The position numbers and the translations under genes were made by a program. Of a DNA stretch of 64,000 bases, positions 50,253-61,358 are shown in pieces. Below the pieces are notes generated by a model, which worked only from the letters and a program-made list of their open reading frames with translations, did not search any database and was not told the origin of the DNA. Location of the stretch: contig JALSJM010000005.1 in NCBI GenBank assembly GCA_026989355.1, positions 280,717 through 344,716 of the forward strand, given 5' to 3'. Each line of letters starts with the position of its first letter. Positions within the stretch are counted from its first letter, which is position 1. The stretch is from Paracoccaceae bacterium. Its GTDB lineage: Bacteria > Pseudomonadota > Alphaproteobacteria > Rhodobacterales > Rhodobacteraceae.

Positions 50253-51325
50253 GGCGCAAATCCGGCTGGCGGGGGTGCGCCCTCCGGGTGGAAGGCGAGC
50301 ACCTTGAAGAGCGTCCCCATTTCTTCGGGATGCGTCAAGCGCCGATATGCCCTGAGGTGGCTGTCGCGCCCCACTCCCGAAAGCCCCGCGGCCAGGCGGC
50401 GGGCGCGTTCGGCAATGCCAAGCCGCTCAAGCCACACGCCCTGCGGCACAAGGCGGCTGTGAGCGGTGCCGGCAGCCCGGGCGCAGGCCAGCGCCTCGAA
50501 GTCCACATGCGCGGTCAGGTCGGCCTCGCCCGGGCAGGCCAGCGGATCGACCGGCGCATGCCCTCTCACCGCCTGCAGGGTATCGCCAAGCGAGCGCCAG
50601 TCGCCATAGTCGATGATCAGCGCAAGCCCGCCCCGTGCGGAGATACGGGCGGTGACCTCGTGAATGGCGGCAGGGGCGGCGGGGCAGATTTCAACCATGT
50701 CGCCGGGTCTTGTATCCGCCAGCCGGTGCGCCAGGGCCGGCAGCGCCGCCGGATCACCGACCCCGAAGGCAAGCGTCCCGCCTTTCCCCAGCCCCACCCG
50801 CCGTTCGCACCAGCCCGCCGCGGCGCGGATGAACTGGCGGATCGGCAGCGCATCGAAGAATTCGTTGGCCACGAAGAACAGCGGCAGATCGGGCAGGCCG
50901 GAAAACGCATCGTGCCAATGCGGCGTGATCCCGAAAGGCGCAAGCGCCGCCGCCTGCGCCCGGCGCAGAGGGGGCGAGGCTTCGACCAGATGCAGCGAAA
51001 GCGCCGCGTGGAAACCGGGCACGGCGCGCGTGGCGCGCAGGATGTCGGCCATCAGGGTGCCACGCCCCGGCCCGGCCTCGGCCAGGGCAAGGGGCGCGGG
51101 TCTGCCCTGATCGATCCAGCCCTGGGCCAGTGCAAGTCCCACCAGTTCGCCGAACATCTGGCTGATCTCGGGCGCCGTGGTGAAATCGCCTGCGGCTCCC
51201 AGGGGATCCCGGGTGCTGTAATAGCCGTATTCCGGGTGCAGAAGGCATTCCGCCATGAATTCGGCAACCTGGATCGGCCCGCCAGCCGCGATGCGCCGCT
51301 TCAGAACCGCGCCGAGCGCACTCAT
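50249..51325 (-). CDS. MidA/NDUFAF7-family SAM-dependent protein methyltransferase
   Basis: This 358-residue protein of the MidA family (bacterial relatives of NDUFAF7, which methylates an arginine in a complex I subunit). It begins with the family N-terminus [43 protein letters not shown] from about residue 18. The SAM-binding motif is [15 protein letters not shown] near 83. [17 protein letters not shown] and [10 protein letters not shown] follow. Its role in bacteria is presumed to be complex I maturation. The ATG at 51325 overlaps the lgt stop and its own stop overlaps the pgeF start, so three genes are translationally chained. A longer frame running through lgt is rejected. Confidence 0.93.
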   Translation of the reverse strand: MSALGAVLKRRIAAGGPIQVAEFMAECLLHPEYGYYSTRDPLGAAGDFTTAPEISQMFGELVGLALAQGWIDQGRPAPLALAEAGPGRGTLMADILRATRAVPGFHAALSLHLVEASPPLRRAQAAALAPFGITPHWHDAFSGLPDLPLFFVANEFFDALPIRQFIRAAAGWCERRVGLGKGGTLAFGVGDPAALPALAHRLADTRPGDMVEICPAAPAAIHEVTARISARGGLALIIDYGDWRSLGDTLQAVRGHAPVDPLACPGEADLTAHVDFEALACARAAGTAHSRLVPQGVWLERLGIAERARRLAAGLSGVGRDSHLRAYRRLTHPEEMGTLFKVLAFHPEGAPPPAGFAP

Positions 51326-52254
51326 GCCTCCGGACGGGCGGCGGGCGGGTTGCCGACCCCGGCGGCATTCGCAGCACGCCGGCGCGCCCACCAGACGATC
51401 GCAAGGCCGGCAAGGATCATCGGCAGCGAAAGGGCCTGCCCCATGGTCAGCCCGTGATCCCCCAGCCGCAGCACATGGCCGGCGGGGTTGTCGGGGACGA
51501 TGAACTGGGCATCGGGTTCGCGGAAGAACTCGACAGCGAAGCGCGCCGCGCCATAGCCCGCCAGGAACAGCCCGGTGATCTGCCCCGGCACCTTCAGCCA
51601 GCCGCGGCGAAAAGCCAGATACAGCAGCAGAATCCCAAGCAACAGCCCTTCGAGCGCCGCCTCGTAAAGCTGCGAGGGATGCCGCGTGCAAAGCCCCTGA
51701 ACCCCCGGACAGTCCTGCGCTGCGGTGCCCGGAAAGATTACCGCCCAGGGCACGTCCGAAGGCCGCCCCCACAGTTCGCCGTTGATGAAATTGGCGATTC
51801 GCCCAAGCAGCAGCCCCGGCGGCGTGGCAATGGCCACCATGTCGGCCGCCGAAGGCAGGGGGATGGAATGGCGGCGACAGAACAGCACGCCCGCGATCAC
51901 CACTCCGAGGAAACCGCCATGAAACGACATCCCCCCCTGCCAGAGCACAGGGATCTCGGCCGGATTTTCCAGATAATAACCGGGCTTGTAGAACAGCACA
52001 TAGCCAAGCCGCCCCCCGAGAATGATGCCAAGGATCGCCCAGGTGAGAAAGGCCTCGACCTGCCCCGCATCCATCGGCGGGCGCCGGCCCGGCCAGAGGC
52101 GGGGCCGGCGCACCGCCGCCACCGCGATGCGCCAGCCGATCAGGATGCCCGCGATATAGGCCAGGGCATACCAGCGCAGGGCGAAAGCCTGTCCGAAGAT
52201 CTCGATCGAGAATATTTCGGAAGAAATGTCGGGAAAGGGAATGGCCATCTGCAT
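51322..52254 (-). CDS. lgt: Prolipoprotein diacylglyceryl transferase
   Basis: This 310-residue inner-membrane enzyme transfers diacylglycerol to the lipobox Cys of prolipoproteins, the first step of lipoprotein maturation. Conserved features are [13 protein letters not shown] with His112, the Lgt signature [22 protein letters not shown] (about 151-172) with Arg152, Asn155 and Glu160, and [12 protein letters not shown]. Seven membrane helices are predicted. The start at 52254 is fixed by AGGA six bases upstream; the ATG at 52261 would overlap that site. It is first in lgt-midA-pgeF and divergent from ubiK across 106 bp. One likely client is the OmpA lipoprotein at 39.4 kb. Confidence 0.96.
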   Translation of the reverse strand: MQMAIPFPDISSEIFSIEIFGQAFALRWYALAYIAGILIGWRIAVAAVRRPRLWPGRRPPMDAGQVEAFLTWAILGIILGGRLGYVLFYKPGYYLENPAEIPVLWQGGMSFHGGFLGVVIAGVLFCRRHSIPLPSAADMVAIATPPGLLLGRIANFINGELWGRPSDVPWAVIFPGTAAQDCPGVQGLCTRHPSQLYEAALEGLLLGILLLYLAFRRGWLKVPGQITGLFLAGYGAARFAVEFFREPDAQFIVPDNPAGHVLRLGDHGLTMGQALSLPMILAGLAIVWWARRRAANAAGVGNPPAARPEA

Positions 52255-52360
52255 GGGGCATTCCTGCTTTCGGAGTGCGGGGAAGTCAACCTTGAGCTTT
52301 GCCCCGGCGAGCGCCATATTGAAGCAAACCCGGCAACCGGAAAACCCCGCGGAGAACCCC

Positions 52361-52711
52361 ATGCAGACGCGCAACAAGATCCTTGACGACCTTTCCCGCC
52401 TGATGAACAGCGCGCTTGGTGTGGCCCAGGGCGCAAAGAACGAAGCGGAAACCGCGATGAAAAGCCTTCTCGAACGCTGGCTTGCCGATCACGATCTTGT
52501 GACCCGCGAAGAGTTCGAGGCCGTGCAGGCCATGGCGCTGAAGGCACGTCAGGAAAACGAGGCGCTGCAAGCCCGCATCGAGGCCATCGAGGCCCGGCTC
52601 GATATGCCGGATGAAACCGGAAAACCGGCCGGCAGACGCACGAAGCCGACGCGTGGCAGCGGTGCGGCAAAACAATCCGCCAGCCGCACGAAAAAGCCCC
52701 GCAACGCCTGA
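52361..52711 (+). CDS. ubiK: UbiK/BMFP-family ubiquinone biosynthesis accessory protein
   Basis: This 116-residue protein of the BMFP/UbiK family, in E. coli an accessory factor of aerobic ubiquinone synthesis that may help handle lipophilic intermediates. [24 protein letters not shown] at the N-terminus is amphipathic, and [35 protein letters not shown] (starting near residue 46) is the coiled coil. The tail is long, basic and Ala/Ser/Lys-rich (about 85-116). GGAG lies nine bases before the ATG. It is divergent from lgt. Downstream 211 bp separate it from the YbjN gene; a GC-rich imperfect stem near 52735-52765 may terminate it. Confidence 0.9.
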   Translation: MQTRNKILDDLSRLMNSALGVAQGAKNEAETAMKSLLERWLADHDLVTREEFEAVQAMALKARQENEALQARIEAIEARLDMPDETGKPAGRRTKPTRGSGAAKQSASRTKKPRNA

Positions 52712-52922
52712 CCTGCCCCGCCGGATCATCCGCGCCCGCCCGGCCCTGCCGGTCGGGGCGCTCCGGCCATTTTGCTGGGGATAACCCGAAAAATTTTCTT
52801 TACAGATCCCACCCCTTGGCCCACCATATCTTGTGAAGGTGCGATGAAGAATGCGCCTTTATTGTGGATACACCCCGTTTCTGGTGGGCTGTCACCCGAA
52901 AGAAACAAGAAAGGTGGGCATC

Positions 52923-53426
52923 ATGGCACAGACCGAGCAGTTCATCGAGGCCGACGAACTTCACCCCATCGACATCGTCGAATCCATCGCCGTACATCAC
53001 GAATGGGAATTCGATCGCGTGGCCGACGATCAGATCGCAATGGCGGTGGAAGGCCAGTGGCGTTCCTATGCAATCACCCTGGCCTGGTCGGACCATGATG
53101 AAACCCTGCGCCTGATCTGCACCTTCGAGATGGAGCCACCCGATGAATCGCTGCCGGCCCTCTACGAAGTGCTCAATCTTGCCAACGATCAGTGCTGGGC
53201 CGGCGGCTTTACCTATTGGCGCGAGCAGCAGCTGATGGTCTATCGCTATGGCCTGGTGCTGGCGGGCGGACAGTTTGCCGGCCCCGGGCAGATCGACACG
53301 CTGCTTCATGCGGCGGTGCGCTCCTGCGAGCGCTATTACCCGGCCTTCCAGCTGGTATGCTGGGGCGGACAGCCTCCGCAAGAGGCGCTGAAGGTTGCCA
53401 TTGCAGAGGCTTTCGGACGCGCCTAG
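52923..53426 (+). CDS. YbjN-domain protein
   Basis: This 167-residue protein of the YbjN superfamily is fold-related to type III secretion chaperones. HPIDIVESIAVHHEWEFDRVADDQIAMAVEGQW starts near residue 14, with LICTFEMEPPDESLPALYEVLNLANDQCWAGGFTYW in the centre. No signal or membrane segment is present. E. coli YbjN affects motility and stress phenotypes, but the molecular role is unknown. GAAAGGTGGGCATC precedes the ATG at 52923; the frame is open 24 codons upstream without similarity. proC follows after 85 bp on the same strand, and the two are probably cotranscribed. Confidence 0.9.
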   Translation: MAQTEQFIEADELHPIDIVESIAVHHEWEFDRVADDQIAMAVEGQWRSYAITLAWSDHDETLRLICTFEMEPPDESLPALYEVLNLANDQCWAGGFTYWREQQLMVYRYGLVLAGGQFAGPGQIDTLLHAAVRSCERYYPAFQLVCWGGQPPQEALKVAIAEAFGRA

Positions 53427-53511
53427 CCTCTCTTCCGGCGATTCCCAAACGGCGGGGCATCGCGCCGGCAAGGGGCGGGATGCCGTCAGTGGCAAGGGTT
53501 GGAGCAAGAGC

Positions 53512-54327
53512 ATGGACAAGGTGAAGGAGCGCGGTCTGGTGCTTCTGGGCTGTGGGCGGATGGGTTCGGCAATGCTGGCCGGCTGGCTTGCGCGGGGCCT
53601 GCCGGCCGGGGCGGTCTGGGTACAGGAACCGCAGCCTTCGGACTGGCTGAAGGCACGCACCGGCGAGGGGCTGCACCTGAACGAAACCCTGCCCGCCAGC
53701 CCCGCGGTTGTGCTGGTGGCGGTAAAACCCCAGATGATGCACGAGGCCCTGCCCGCCCTGGCCCCCCTTGGCAATGGGAAAACCGTGTTCCTGTCGGTTG
53801 CTGCCGGCATTCCGATTGCCGCTTACGAGCAGATGCTGGGCTCCGATACCCCGGTGATCCGCGCCATGCCCAACACCCCGGCGGCAGTCGGGCGCGGCAT
53901 CACGGCGCTGGCGGGCAATGCATGCGCCGGGGCCGATGACATGGCGCTGGCGGAAACGCTGCTTTCGGCCGTGGGCGAAACCGTGCGCCTGGAAAATGAA
54001 AGCCAGATCGACGCGGTCACCGGCATTTCGGGATCGGGGCCGGCCTATGTCTTTCACCTGATCGAATGCCTTGCCGCGGCCGGCGCGGCCGAAGGGCTGC
54101 CGCCCGATCTGGCCATGCGCCTGGCCAGGGCCACGGTGGCAGGCGCCGGCCACCTGGCCGAGGTGTCCGGCGAAGGGCCCGATGAACTGCGCCGCAATGT
54201 CACCAGCCCCGGCGGCACCACCGAAGCCGCGCTCGGGGTTCTGATGGACGAAAGGACCGGCCTTCCCCCCCTGATCAGGCGCACGGTCCATGCGGCGGTG
54301 GAGCGCTCGAAGGAGCTTGGCAGATGA
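53512..54327 (+). CDS. proC: Pyrroline-5-carboxylate reductase
   Basis: This 271-residue enzyme catalyses the last step of proline synthesis, reducing pyrroline-5-carboxylate with NAD(P)H. The Rossmann motif is LVLLGCGRMGSAMLAGWL near residue 9, VAVKPQMMHE follows near 68, and VIRAMPNTPAAVGRG near 118. The C-terminal signature AVTGISGSGPAYVFHLIECLAAAG and NVTSPGGTTEAALGVL are intact. The start at 53512 has GGAG seven bases upstream. The stop overlaps the tRNA-binding-protein gene by four bases (54324-54327), beginning a chain of three overlapping genes. Confidence 0.96.
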   Translation: MDKVKERGLVLLGCGRMGSAMLAGWLARGLPAGAVWVQEPQPSDWLKARTGEGLHLNETLPASPAVVLVAVKPQMMHEALPALAPLGNGKTVFLSVAAGIPIAAYEQMLGSDTPVIRAMPNTPAAVGRGITALAGNACAGADDMALAETLLSAVGETVRLENESQIDAVTGISGSGPAYVFHLIECLAAAGAAEGLPPDLAMRLARATVAGAGHLAEVSGEGPDELRRNVTSPGGTTEAALGVLMDERTGLPPLIRRTVHAAVERSKELGR

Positions 54328-54665
54328 GTGCTCCGATCCCGTTCGACGACTTTCTCAAGGTCGATATCCGGGTGGGCCGGGTGCTGCGCGCCGAACCTTA
54401 CCCCGAAGCCCGCAAACCCGCGATCAAGCTCTGGATCGATTTCGGCCCCGAGATCGGGGAACGGAAATCATCGGCCCGGATCACGGCGCATTACACCCCC
54501 GAAGGCCTGATCGGCCGGCAGGTGCTGGCGGTGGTCAATTTCCCGCCGCGCCAGATCGGAAAGTTCATGTCCGAGGTGCTGGTACTGGGGCTGCCCGACG
54601 AGGATGGCGAGGTCGTGCTGATCGCACCCGACAGACCGGTGCCCCCCGGCGGGAGGATGCACTGA
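54324..54665 (+). CDS. tRNA-binding-domain protein (CsaA-like)
   Basis: This 113-residue protein consists of a single OB-fold tRNA-binding domain like CsaA and the EMAPII/MetRS C-terminal domains. FDDFLKVDIRVGRVLRAEPYPEARKPAIKLWIDFG starts near residue 7, followed by KSSARITAHYTPEGLIGRQVLAVVNFPPRQIGKFMSEVLVLG. CsaA is described as chaperone-like and binds tRNA. It starts inside the proC stop (ATGA) and its TGA overlaps the next ATG (TGATG at 54663-54667), so translation of all three genes is linked. No clear reason for coupling to proline synthesis is visible. Confidence 0.92.
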   Translation: MSAPIPFDDFLKVDIRVGRVLRAEPYPEARKPAIKLWIDFGPEIGERKSSARITAHYTPEGLIGRQVLAVVNFPPRQIGKFMSEVLVLGLPDEDGEVVLIAPDRPVPPGGRMH

Positions 54666-55630
54666 TGGCCGGACGGCCACGGCTTCTGGTATCACGCCGG
54701 CTGCCCGAAGCGGTGATGGCCCGGCTCGAAACCTGCTTCGCGGTAACGACACGCCCCACCACCCGCCCGATGAGCGCCGGGGAAGCCACCTCCGCACTGG
54801 AAGAATACGAAGCCATACTGCCCACCCTTGGCGACACCTTCACCGCAGGAGCATTTGCCGCCGCGTCCAGGCCCCGCGCCCGGATCCTTGCCAATTTCGG
54901 GGTAGGCTACAATCATATCGACACGGCCGCCGCCCGCGCGGCGGGTATCGCCGTTACCAACACCCCCGGCGCGGTGACGGATGCCACCGCCGATATCGCC
55001 CTGGCGCTTGTCCTGATGAGCGCGCGCCGTCTGGGCGAGGGCGAGCGCATGGTGCGCGCCGGAAAATGGCAGGGTTGGCACCCCACGCAGCTTCTGGGCC
55101 TGCACATCACCGGCAAGGTGCTGGGGGTGGTCGGGATGGGCCGCATCGGGCGCGCGATCGCCCGGCGCGCGCACCTGGGCTTCGGCATGAAGGTGGTGTT
55201 CTTCAATCGCTCGGCGGTGGCCGATCCCGGCGTGCCGGCGCGCCAGCTTCCCGGCCTGCATGATGTGATGGCTGCGGCCGACGTGATCGTGATCGCGGTG
55301 CCGGGAGGGGCGGAAACCCGTCATCTGATCGATGCCGAAGCCCTGGCCGCCATGCGCCCGCAGGCGCATCTGGTCAATATCTCGCGCGGCGATGTGGTGG
55401 ACGAATCCGCCCTGGCCGCGGCGCTCGAAGCGGGGCGGATTGGCGGTGCGGGGCTTGATGTCCATGAACACGAACCCGAGGTGTCCGAGCGTCTGCGGCG
55501 CCTTGAAAAGGTGGTGCTGCTGCCACACCTGGGCACGAATTCCGAAGAAGTTCGAACCAGCATGGGCATGATGGCGGCGGACAATCTGGAAGCCTTCTTC
55601 GCAGGAAAGCCGCTGCTCAATCCGGTCTGA
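54665..55630 (+). CDS. D-2-hydroxyacid dehydrogenase (glyoxylate/hydroxypyruvate reductase-like)
   Basis: This 321-residue NAD(P)H-dependent dehydrogenase is most similar to D-glycerate dehydrogenase/glyoxylate reductase (GyaR). Its features are LANFGVGYNHIDTAAARAAGI near residue 79, the NAD motif GVVGMGRIGRAIARR near 152, VNISRGDVVDESAL with catalytic Arg, DVHEHEPEV with Glu and VVLLPHLGTNSEEVR with His. LPHLG-TNS replaces the common LPHIGSAT. It reduces glyoxylate or hydroxypyruvate to glycolate or D-glycerate, complementing glcDEF and the Hyi-like isomerase in this window. The ATG at 54665 overlaps the previous stop by one base; an upstream open extension runs in the wrong frame over two genes and is rejected. 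Confidence 0.91.
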   Translation: MAGRPRLLVSRRLPEAVMARLETCFAVTTRPTTRPMSAGEATSALEEYEAILPTLGDTFTAGAFAAASRPRARILANFGVGYNHIDTAAARAAGIAVTNTPGAVTDATADIALALVLMSARRLGEGERMVRAGKWQGWHPTQLLGLHITGKVLGVVGMGRIGRAIARRAHLGFGMKVVFFNRSAVADPGVPARQLPGLHDVMAAADVIVIAVPGGAETRHLIDAEALAAMRPQAHLVNISRGDVVDESALAAALEAGRIGGAGLDVHEHEPEVSERLRRLEKVVLLPHLGTNSEEVRTSMGMMAADNLEAFFAGKPLLNPV

Positions 55631-55640
55631 CGTACGGCCG

Positions 55641-56231
55641 TCACCCCCTTGCCCGATCTCCCACTGCCTCGCGCCAGTGGCGACGGCAGAGCGAAACATA
55701 GGTTTCATTGCCGCCGATCTGCACCTGCGCCCCCTCCGTCAGCACCTGGCCCCGCTCGTTCTGGCGCACCACCATGGTGGCCTTCTTGCCGCAATGGCAG
55801 ATGGTGCGCACCTCGCGCATCTCGTCGGCCAGCGCCAGCAATGTGGCCGAGCCGGGAAACAGCTGTCCGCGAAAATCGACGCGCAGGCCATAGCACATCA
55901 CCGGCACGCCCAGATCATCAACCGCACGCGCCAGTTGCCACACCTGTTCGGGTTCGAGGAACTGCGCCTCGTCGATGAAGACACAGGCGCAAGGGCCGGC
56001 CGCAAACCGGGCGGCAAGCCTGGCGAAAAGATCCTCGCCGGGCGCGAAGGTATCGGCATCCGCCCCGATGCCGATGCGCGATGCGATCCGCGCCGCGCCG
56101 GCACGGGTATCGAACCCGGCCGTCAGCAGATAGGGTTCCATGCCCCGCTCACGATAGTTGTGCGCCGCCTGCAGAAGAATCGTGGATTTGCCGGCGTTCA
56201 TGGTGGAATAATGGAAATAGAGCTTGGCCAT
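55641..56231 (-). CDS. tdk: Thymidine kinase
   Basis: This 196-residue type II thymidine kinase salvages thymidine by phosphorylation. The P-loop is YSTMNAGKST near residue 8, the DEAQ-type Walker B is ACVFIDEAQFLE near 85, and the lid holds zinc ligands in CHCGKKATM and CRRH. The C-terminal QIGGNETYVSLCRRHW is characteristic. It is convergent with the hydroxyacid dehydrogenase (10-bp gap) and separated by 236 bp from the urease operon on the other strand. AT-poor sequence upstream makes its promoter hard to see. Confidence 0.95.
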   Translation of the reverse strand: MAKLYFHYSTMNAGKSTILLQAAHNYRERGMEPYLLTAGFDTRAGAARIASRIGIGADADTFAPGEDLFARLAARFAAGPCACVFIDEAQFLEPEQVWQLARAVDDLGVPVMCYGLRVDFRGQLFPGSATLLALADEMREVRTICHCGKKATMVVRQNERGQVLTEGAQVQIGGNETYVSLCRRHWREAVGDRARG

Positions 56232-56467
56232 GCCCCCTTATGCCATCCCCACCTGCGGGATCAAGGCCCGCCGGTGCTGCCGCATGTGCACATGCCCCCG
56301 GACATGGCGAAGGGCCGCCGGGCGGGCTTTCCCTCGGCCATGGCCTGGGCTAGCCTGCAGGCCGCCCGCAACCCGGAAAGACAGGACACGATGCCCCGCC
56401 ACCCCCCGCACCCGATCCTGGCCGCCCGAAGCGCCCCGTGGCGCCGCCGCTCCGGAGAATCCGCAAG

Positions 56468-57301
56468 ATGACACGCCTTGCGGACCCCGCCGCCGCTTCT
56501 TCGCATCCGCAGCGCGCACAGGGCAGCGTTGCGCTTTCGCTTGTCCGGCGGGGCGAACGAAACGCGCTTGCCGGGCTGCGCCAGGCAGGCGCGCTGAAGG
56601 TGCTGTTTCCCCGCCCCGCCGGAAGCGGGGTCGAGGCGGTCCTGATCAACACCGCGGGGGGGATCACCGGCGCCGATGCCTTTTCCCTCGACGCCCGTGC
56701 CGGAACGGCGACCCGCCTCACCCTGACCACCCAGGCCGCCGAGCGCGCCTATCGCGCCCTGCCCCGAGAAGTGGCCCGCGTCGAAAACCGTCTTTCGGCC
56801 GATGCCGGGGCGCGCCTTTGCTGGCTGCCCCAGGAAACCATACTGTATGACGGCTCGGCCCTGTCCCGCAGGCTGCGGATCGATCTTGCTGAAGGGGCCT
56901 CTCTGCTGATGGCCGAACCGCTGGTTTTCGGGCGCACGGCCATGGGCGAAACGCTTGCCGATGCCACCTTCCGCGACCGGATCGAGATCCGCCGCAATGG
57001 CCGGCTGGCCTATCTCGATGCGATCACGCTGTCGGGCCGGGTGTCGGAAAAGCTGGCCCGCCCCTTCACGGCGGCCGGTGCCGGAGCCATGGCCAGCCTG
57101 GTCTATGTCGCGCCTGATGCCGAAGCCGCCCTTGCGGCCGTGCGTTCCCTTCTCGGGGATACCGCGGGGGCAAGCCTGCGCGAAAGCGACATGCTGGTCT
57201 TGCGTTTGCTTGCCGCCGACGGCTATCTTCTTCGCCAGACCCTGATCCCGGTGCTGAACTGCCTCGCCGGAGAACCGCTTCCACGATGCTGGACAATCTG
57301 A
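56468..57301 (+). CDS. ureD: Urease accessory protein UreD
   Basis: This 277-residue accessory protein binds apo-urease and with UreF and UreG forms the nickel-insertion complex. Landmarks are [16 protein letters not shown] near residue 58, [11 protein letters not shown] near 85, [24 protein letters not shown] near 115 and [12 protein letters not shown]. The start at 56468 has GGAG about nine bases upstream; a slightly longer frame is possible. It opens the seven-gene cluster ureDABCEFG. No nickel or urea transporter is adjacent. The 236-bp upstream region contains no clear operator. Confidence 0.95.
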   Translation: MTRLADPAAASSHPQRAQGSVALSLVRRGERNALAGLRQAGALKVLFPRPAGSGVEAVLINTAGGITGADAFSLDARAGTATRLTLTTQAAERAYRALPREVARVENRLSADAGARLCWLPQETILYDGSALSRRLRIDLAEGASLLMAEPLVFGRTAMGETLADATFRDRIEIRRNGRLAYLDAITLSGRVSEKLARPFTAAGAGAMASLVYVAPDAEAALAAVRSLLGDTAGASLRESDMLVLRLLAADGYLLRQTLIPVLNCLAGEPLPRCWTI

Positions 57302-57302
57302 C

Positions 57303-57605
57303 ATGCAACTGACACCACGCGAGAAAGACAGGCTTCTTGTCGCCATGGCCGCGGAAGTGGCGCGCCGGCGTCTGGCGCGGGGCGTGAAGCTGAACCACCC
57401 CGAAGCGATCGCGCTGATCGCCGATTTCGTGGTCGAAGGGGCGCGCGACGGACGCCCGGTGGCCGATCTGATGGAAGCCGGCGCCCATGTGGTAACCCGG
57501 GCGCAGTGCATGGAAGGTGTTCCCGAGATGATCCCCGAGGTTCAGGTCGAGGCCACCTTCCCCGATGGCACCAAGCTTGTTACCGTTCACGATCCGATCC
57601 GCTAG
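57303..57605 (+). CDS. ureA: Urease subunit gamma
   Basis: This 100-residue small structural subunit of urease (urea to ammonia and carbamate) is of normal length. [48 protein letters not shown] and [24 protein letters not shown] are the conserved stretches. The gene is 1 bp after the ureD stop and 8 bp before ureB. All three structural subunits are separate here, as in most bacteria other than Helicobacter. Confidence 0.98.
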   Translation: MQLTPREKDRLLVAMAAEVARRRLARGVKLNHPEAIALIADFVVEGARDGRPVADLMEAGAHVVTRAQCMEGVPEMIPEVQVEATFPDGTKLVTVHDPIR

Positions 57606-57613
57606 AGGCCGCC

Positions 57614-57918
57614 ATGATTCCCGGAGAACTCTTCCCCGCCGCAGGCAGCATCGCCCTCAACCGGGGGCGCAGGGCAACCGCCCTGATGGTGGCAAACACC
57701 GGCGACCGCCCGGTGCAGGTGGGCAGCCATTACCATTTCGCCGAAACCAACCCGGCGCTGGAATTCGATCGCGCGGCGGCATTGGGCATGCGGCTCGACA
57801 TTCCGGCCGGCACCGCGGTGCGCTTCGAACCCGGCCAGCGGCGCAAGGTGGCGCTGGTGCCGATCGGCGGCGCACGGCGGGTGTTCGGGTTCAACGGCAA
57901 GGTGATGGGAGAATTGTG

Positions 57919-57919
<1 letters not shown>
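57614..57919 (+). CDS. ureB: Urease subunit beta
   Basis: This 101-residue structural subunit forms the trimeric core with UreA and UreC. It begins [16 protein letters not shown] and contains the family signature [40 protein letters not shown] starting near residue 36, ending [13 protein letters not shown]. The start at 57614 is fixed by similarity; the frame is open upstream through ureA. Its TGA overlaps the ureC ATG at 57919, so translation of the two is coupled. Confidence 0.98.
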
Positions 57920-59625
<1,706 letters not shown>

Positions 59626-59633
59626 GCCGCGCC

Positions 59634-60086
59634 ATGTCCCTGCCCGTTGCCCGCATCCTGCATCGCGCCGCCCGGGGGGGGCCGGGCGCTGACGACCATG
59701 TTGCCCTGACCCATGAGGCACGCTTCCTGCGCCGCCGGGTGCTTGAAACTGCCGGCGGGCTGCGCTTTCTGGCCGATCTGCCGCAAACCACCAGCCTCAA
59801 TCACGGAGATGCCTTCGAACTGGATGACGGCCGCCGGATCCGGGTGCGCGCCGCCGCCGAAGATCTGCTGGAAATTGCCGGCCCCGACCTGACCCGCCTG
59901 GCCTGGCACATCGGCAACCGCCACGCGCCCTGCCAGATCGAACCCGCGCGTCTGCTGATCGCCCGCGATCACGTGCTGCGCAAGATGCTGGAAGGCCTGG
60001 GCGCAAGCTGCCGCGAGGTCTGCGAACCCTTCGCCCCCGAAGGCGGTGCCTATGGCCACGGACGCACCCGTTCCCATGCCCACTGA
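59634..60086 (+). CDS. ureE: Urease accessory protein UreE (nickel metallochaperone)
   Basis: This 150-residue protein delivers nickel to UreG. The N-terminal domain has LTHEARFLRRRVLETAGGLRFLADLP and the metal-binding domain has TRLAWHIGNRHAPCQIEPARLLIARDHVLRKMLEGLG (from about 87) with the conserved interface His. The C-terminal tail is short, [14 protein letters not shown], with only three histidines, so nickel storage capacity is low compared with the His-rich Klebsiella protein. The end overlaps the ureF start region by 11-35 bases in another frame. Confidence 0.94.
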   Translation: MSLPVARILHRAARGGPGADDHVALTHEARFLRRRVLETAGGLRFLADLPQTTSLNHGDAFELDDGRRIRVRAAAEDLLEIAGPDLTRLAWHIGNRHAPCQIEPARLLIARDHVLRKMLEGLGASCREVCEPFAPEGGAYGHGRTRSHAH

Positions 60087-60723
60087 AGAACAGGCCCTCA
60101 TCCTCGCGCAATGGTTTTCGCCCGCCTATCCGGTGGGCGGATTCGCCTATTCGCACGGGCTGGAACAGGCGGTTCACGCGGGCCGGGTTTCCTGCGGCGA
60201 AAGCCTTGCCGACTGGCTGACAGACGTGCTGTCCCATGGCAGCGGGCAATCCGATGCCCGCTTTCTGGCAGCGGCAGGCCGGGCTGCCGACGCAACGGCG
60301 CTGCACGAAGTCGAAACCATGTGCCGGGCCTTCGCCCCTTCGCGCGAACGCCTTCTGGAAACCCGCCTGCAGGGTGCCGCCTTCTGCGATGTCACGTCAC
60401 GGGTCTGGGGGCTTGACCTGGCCGATCTGAGCTATCCGGTGGCCGTGGGGCAGGCCGCGCGGCTGCTCGGCCTGCCGCTTGCGCTGACGGCGCGGCTTTA
60501 CCTGCTGGCCTTTGCCGGCAATCTCGTTTCGGCGGCCCAGCGGCTACTGCCGCTGGGCCAGGGCGCGGCACAGGAGATATTGCACCGTCTGCATCCGCTG
60601 ATCGGCGAAATTGCAGAGCGTGCATCCGGACAGGGGCTGGAAGGGCTTTCCTCGATCGCCATTCTCGGCGATATCTGCGCCATGCAGCATGAAATCCAGG
60701 AACCAAGGATCTTTCGCACATGA
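60052..60723 (+). CDS. ureF: Urease accessory protein UreF
   Basis: This all-helical accessory protein of about 223 residues binds UreD and gates UreG during nickel insertion. It has [21 protein letters not shown] near residue 22, the most conserved part, then [21 protein letters not shown] and [25 protein letters not shown] at the end. The start is uncertain: ATG 60052 (GAAGG upstream) overlaps ureE by 35 bases, ATG 60076 by 11, and GTG 60046 is also open. The stop overlaps the ureG start (ATGA, 60720-60723). Confidence 0.94.
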   Translation: MATDAPVPMPTEEQALILAQWFSPAYPVGGFAYSHGLEQAVHAGRVSCGESLADWLTDVLSHGSGQSDARFLAAAGRAADATALHEVETMCRAFAPSRERLLETRLQGAAFCDVTSRVWGLDLADLSYPVAVGQAARLLGLPLALTARLYLLAFAGNLVSAAQRLLPLGQGAAQEILHRLHPLIGEIAERASGQGLEGLSSIAILGDICAMQHEIQEPRIFRT

Positions 60724-61358
60724 GCAGCCCGAACGGCCCCCTGCGCATCGGTATCGGCGGCCCGGTGGGGGCCGGCAAGACAACCCTGACCGCCGCCTTG
60801 TGCGAGGCACTGCGCGATCGCCTGTCGCTTGGCGTTGTCACCAACGACATCTACACCCGCGAAGACGCCGAAGCCCTGATGCGCATGCAGGTTCTGACCG
60901 CCGATCGCGTCATCGGGGTGGAAACCGGCGGCTGCCCGCACACCGCCATCCGCGAGGATGCCTCGATCAACCTGGCCGCCATTGCCGAACTGCAGGCCCG
61001 CCATCCCGACCTGGAGGCGGTGTTCATCGAATCCGGCGGCGACAACCTTTCCGCCACCTTCAGCCCCGAACTGGCCGATCTGACGATCTACGTGATCGAC
61101 GTGGCCGCGGGCGAAGACATCCCGCGCAAGGGCGGACCGGCACTCACCCGCTCGGATATCCTGGTCATCAACAAGACCGATCTCGCCCCGCATGTAGGGG
61201 TATCGCTCGAGGTAATGAAGCACGATGCCGAGCGGATGCGTTCGGGGCGCCCCTTCGTTTTCACCGACCTGCGCACCGGGCAGGGAATCGGCCGGATCGT
61301 GGCGCAGCTCGACCGGCTGGGCGGGCTGGGGCTTGATACGGACGGAAGCGGCACCTGA
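60720..61358 (+). CDS. ureG: Urease accessory GTPase UreG
   Basis: This 212-residue SIMIBI-class GTPase drives nickel insertion into urease. The P-loop is [13 protein letters not shown] (G14-T21 core), the nickel-binding Cys-Pro-His of this family lies in [13 protein letters not shown], and [17 protein letters not shown] and [16 protein letters not shown] (guanine specificity) follow. It ends the operon. The 440 bp downstream hold a possible terminator-like stem (CTGCC...GGCAG near 61364) but nothing decisive. Confidence 0.97.
   Translation: MSSPNGPLRIGIGGPVGAGKTTLTAALCEALRDRLSLGVVTNDIYTREDAEALMRMQVLTADRVIGVETGGCPHTAIREDASINLAAIAELQARHPDLEAVFIESGGDNLSATFSPELADLTIYVIDVAAGEDIPRKGGPALTRSDILVINKTDLAPHVGVSLEVMKHDAERMRSGRPFVFTDLRTGQGIGRIVAQLDRLGGLGLDTDGSGT

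Noticed and set aside
51326..52261. Upstream extension of midA through lgt giving a 670-aa product
   Set aside because: The extra 312 codons are an out-of-frame reading of lgt; the ATG at 51325 gives the exact family N-terminus and overlaps the lgt stop.
54290..54664. N-terminal extension of the 2-hydroxyacid dehydrogenase
   Set aside because: It reads proC and the tRNA-binding gene in the wrong frame; the Arg-rich sequence has no similarity to the family.
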